A DNA stretch of 64,000 nucleotides from Tolypeutes matacus (Eukaryota; Chordata; Mammalia; Cingulata; Chlamyphoridae), in assembly GCA_026826555.1 (NCBI GenBank), contig JAKSZT010053928.1, positions 44,155,311 to 44,219,310 of the forward strand. The letters are read 5' to 3'. Below, one piece after another: positions 63,428-64,000 of this stretch. A program made the position numbers and the translations under genes. How positions within the stretch are numbered: the first letter of the stretch is position 1; every line of letters begins with the position of its first letter. The notes beneath the pieces were generated by a model. The model was not told where the DNA came from. It was given only the letters and a program-made list of their open reading frames with translations, and made no database searches.

Positions 63428-64000
63428 CTTAAAAAAAGAATCAGTGCAGTTAAACAGGGAAAAACCTCAAAATACAAAAATCCGTTACCTGGCAAGTGAA
63501 CCTAAAAATACTGAATTTCCTTTTGTTAGAGAAGCACTTCCATTATTCACCTGTATCTCACCTCTAGCTTTACAAATTAGAAGCAATTTGCTGAAATGAC
63601 AAAAGAATGTCAAATAACAGTTTTGCCTTAAAAGTTAATATTCTAAGATAAGTTAGAGCAAGCACTGAAACCTTACTTTAATTAACTGACCGCATCATGT
63701 CAGCCACTATGAAAAGATAAAGTTCTGTAACAGATTTCTTAAACAGCAGGAAAATACTTATCCATGATTTCCCCATGCTGTCAAAAAGTGAGAACACAGT
63801 TTACTAAGTATCCTAATTAAAGAATGCTTATATTCTTTTACTCAATAACACATATTAGACAGGAATCACAAATTATCAGAAAACAGCTCACTCTTTTTAT
63901 AACTATATTATAATAATGAAAACATCTCATTTAGTTGTCAAAATGAGCCACATATTTCCAGCTAAGCTTTACCAAGATGTAAGGTCAAGTTCATAATCTT
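63428..64000 (-). other. partial intron at window edge
   Basis: The intron upstream of residue 122. No further RAB3GAP1 exon recognised before the window ends. Confidence 0.5.

Overview
This is a stretch of a placental-mammal nuclear genome, and a xenarthran (armadillo-like) one. The marker is about two dozen copies of a tRNA-Ala-derived SINE whose body reads like 'ggatgtggctcaagcggttg...', matching the DAS-SINE family described from the nine-banded armadillo. The rest is AT-rich intron packed with 5'-truncated L1 copies, plus MIR, L2 and hAT remnants. Two 10-N runs mark assembly gaps.

The only protein-coding gene I can support is RAB3GAP1, the catalytic subunit of the Rab3 GTPase-activating complex, on the minus strand. 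I reconstructed 19 constitutive coding exons by hand. Every one has GT..AG borders and all reading phases join without error. They run from the codon of Trp121 (last base only) at position 63427 to the stop codon at 2723-2721. They encode 860 whole residues plus that one base, exactly what is needed to end at residue 981, the human length as I remember it. The first ~120 residues, start codon and promoter lie beyond position 64000. A 21-nt microexon (3788-3808) sits in phase between the last two exons and would add LTESSDE, giving a 988-residue isoform. The catalytic arginine (Arg728 in human numbering) is present in the 13051-13278 exon.

Layout, low to high coordinate (3' to 5' of the gene). 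1-1300: 3' flank with L2 and one SINE. 1301-2720: 3'UTR ending at a candidate poly(A) signal. 2721-8544: the last six exons (five close together from 6414 up) and the microexon. 8545-13050: intron with an L1 split by a chimeric retrocopy, and two SINEs inserted at one target. 13051-16753: two exons encoding the catalytic region. 16754-33685: a 17-kb intron that is a nested pile of retroelements, including a 2.6-kb non-coding element with a truncated U4 snRNA retropseudogene inside it. 33686-44529: nine exons (one acidic, 372 nt) separated by short introns. 44530-62154: large introns with L1, an LTR-like repeat and a second copy of the U4-bearing family, around two small exons. 62155-63427: two exons.

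I found no operon-like cluster, CRISPR array, intact viral gene or new multi-gene system. The points of interest are the microexon and a set of well-resolved retrotransposition events with visible target-site duplications (TSDs): a U4 retropseudogene with an empty-site paralogue in the same window, two sibling elements sharing an unusual 3' end, and a SINE-LTR chimeric retrocopy.
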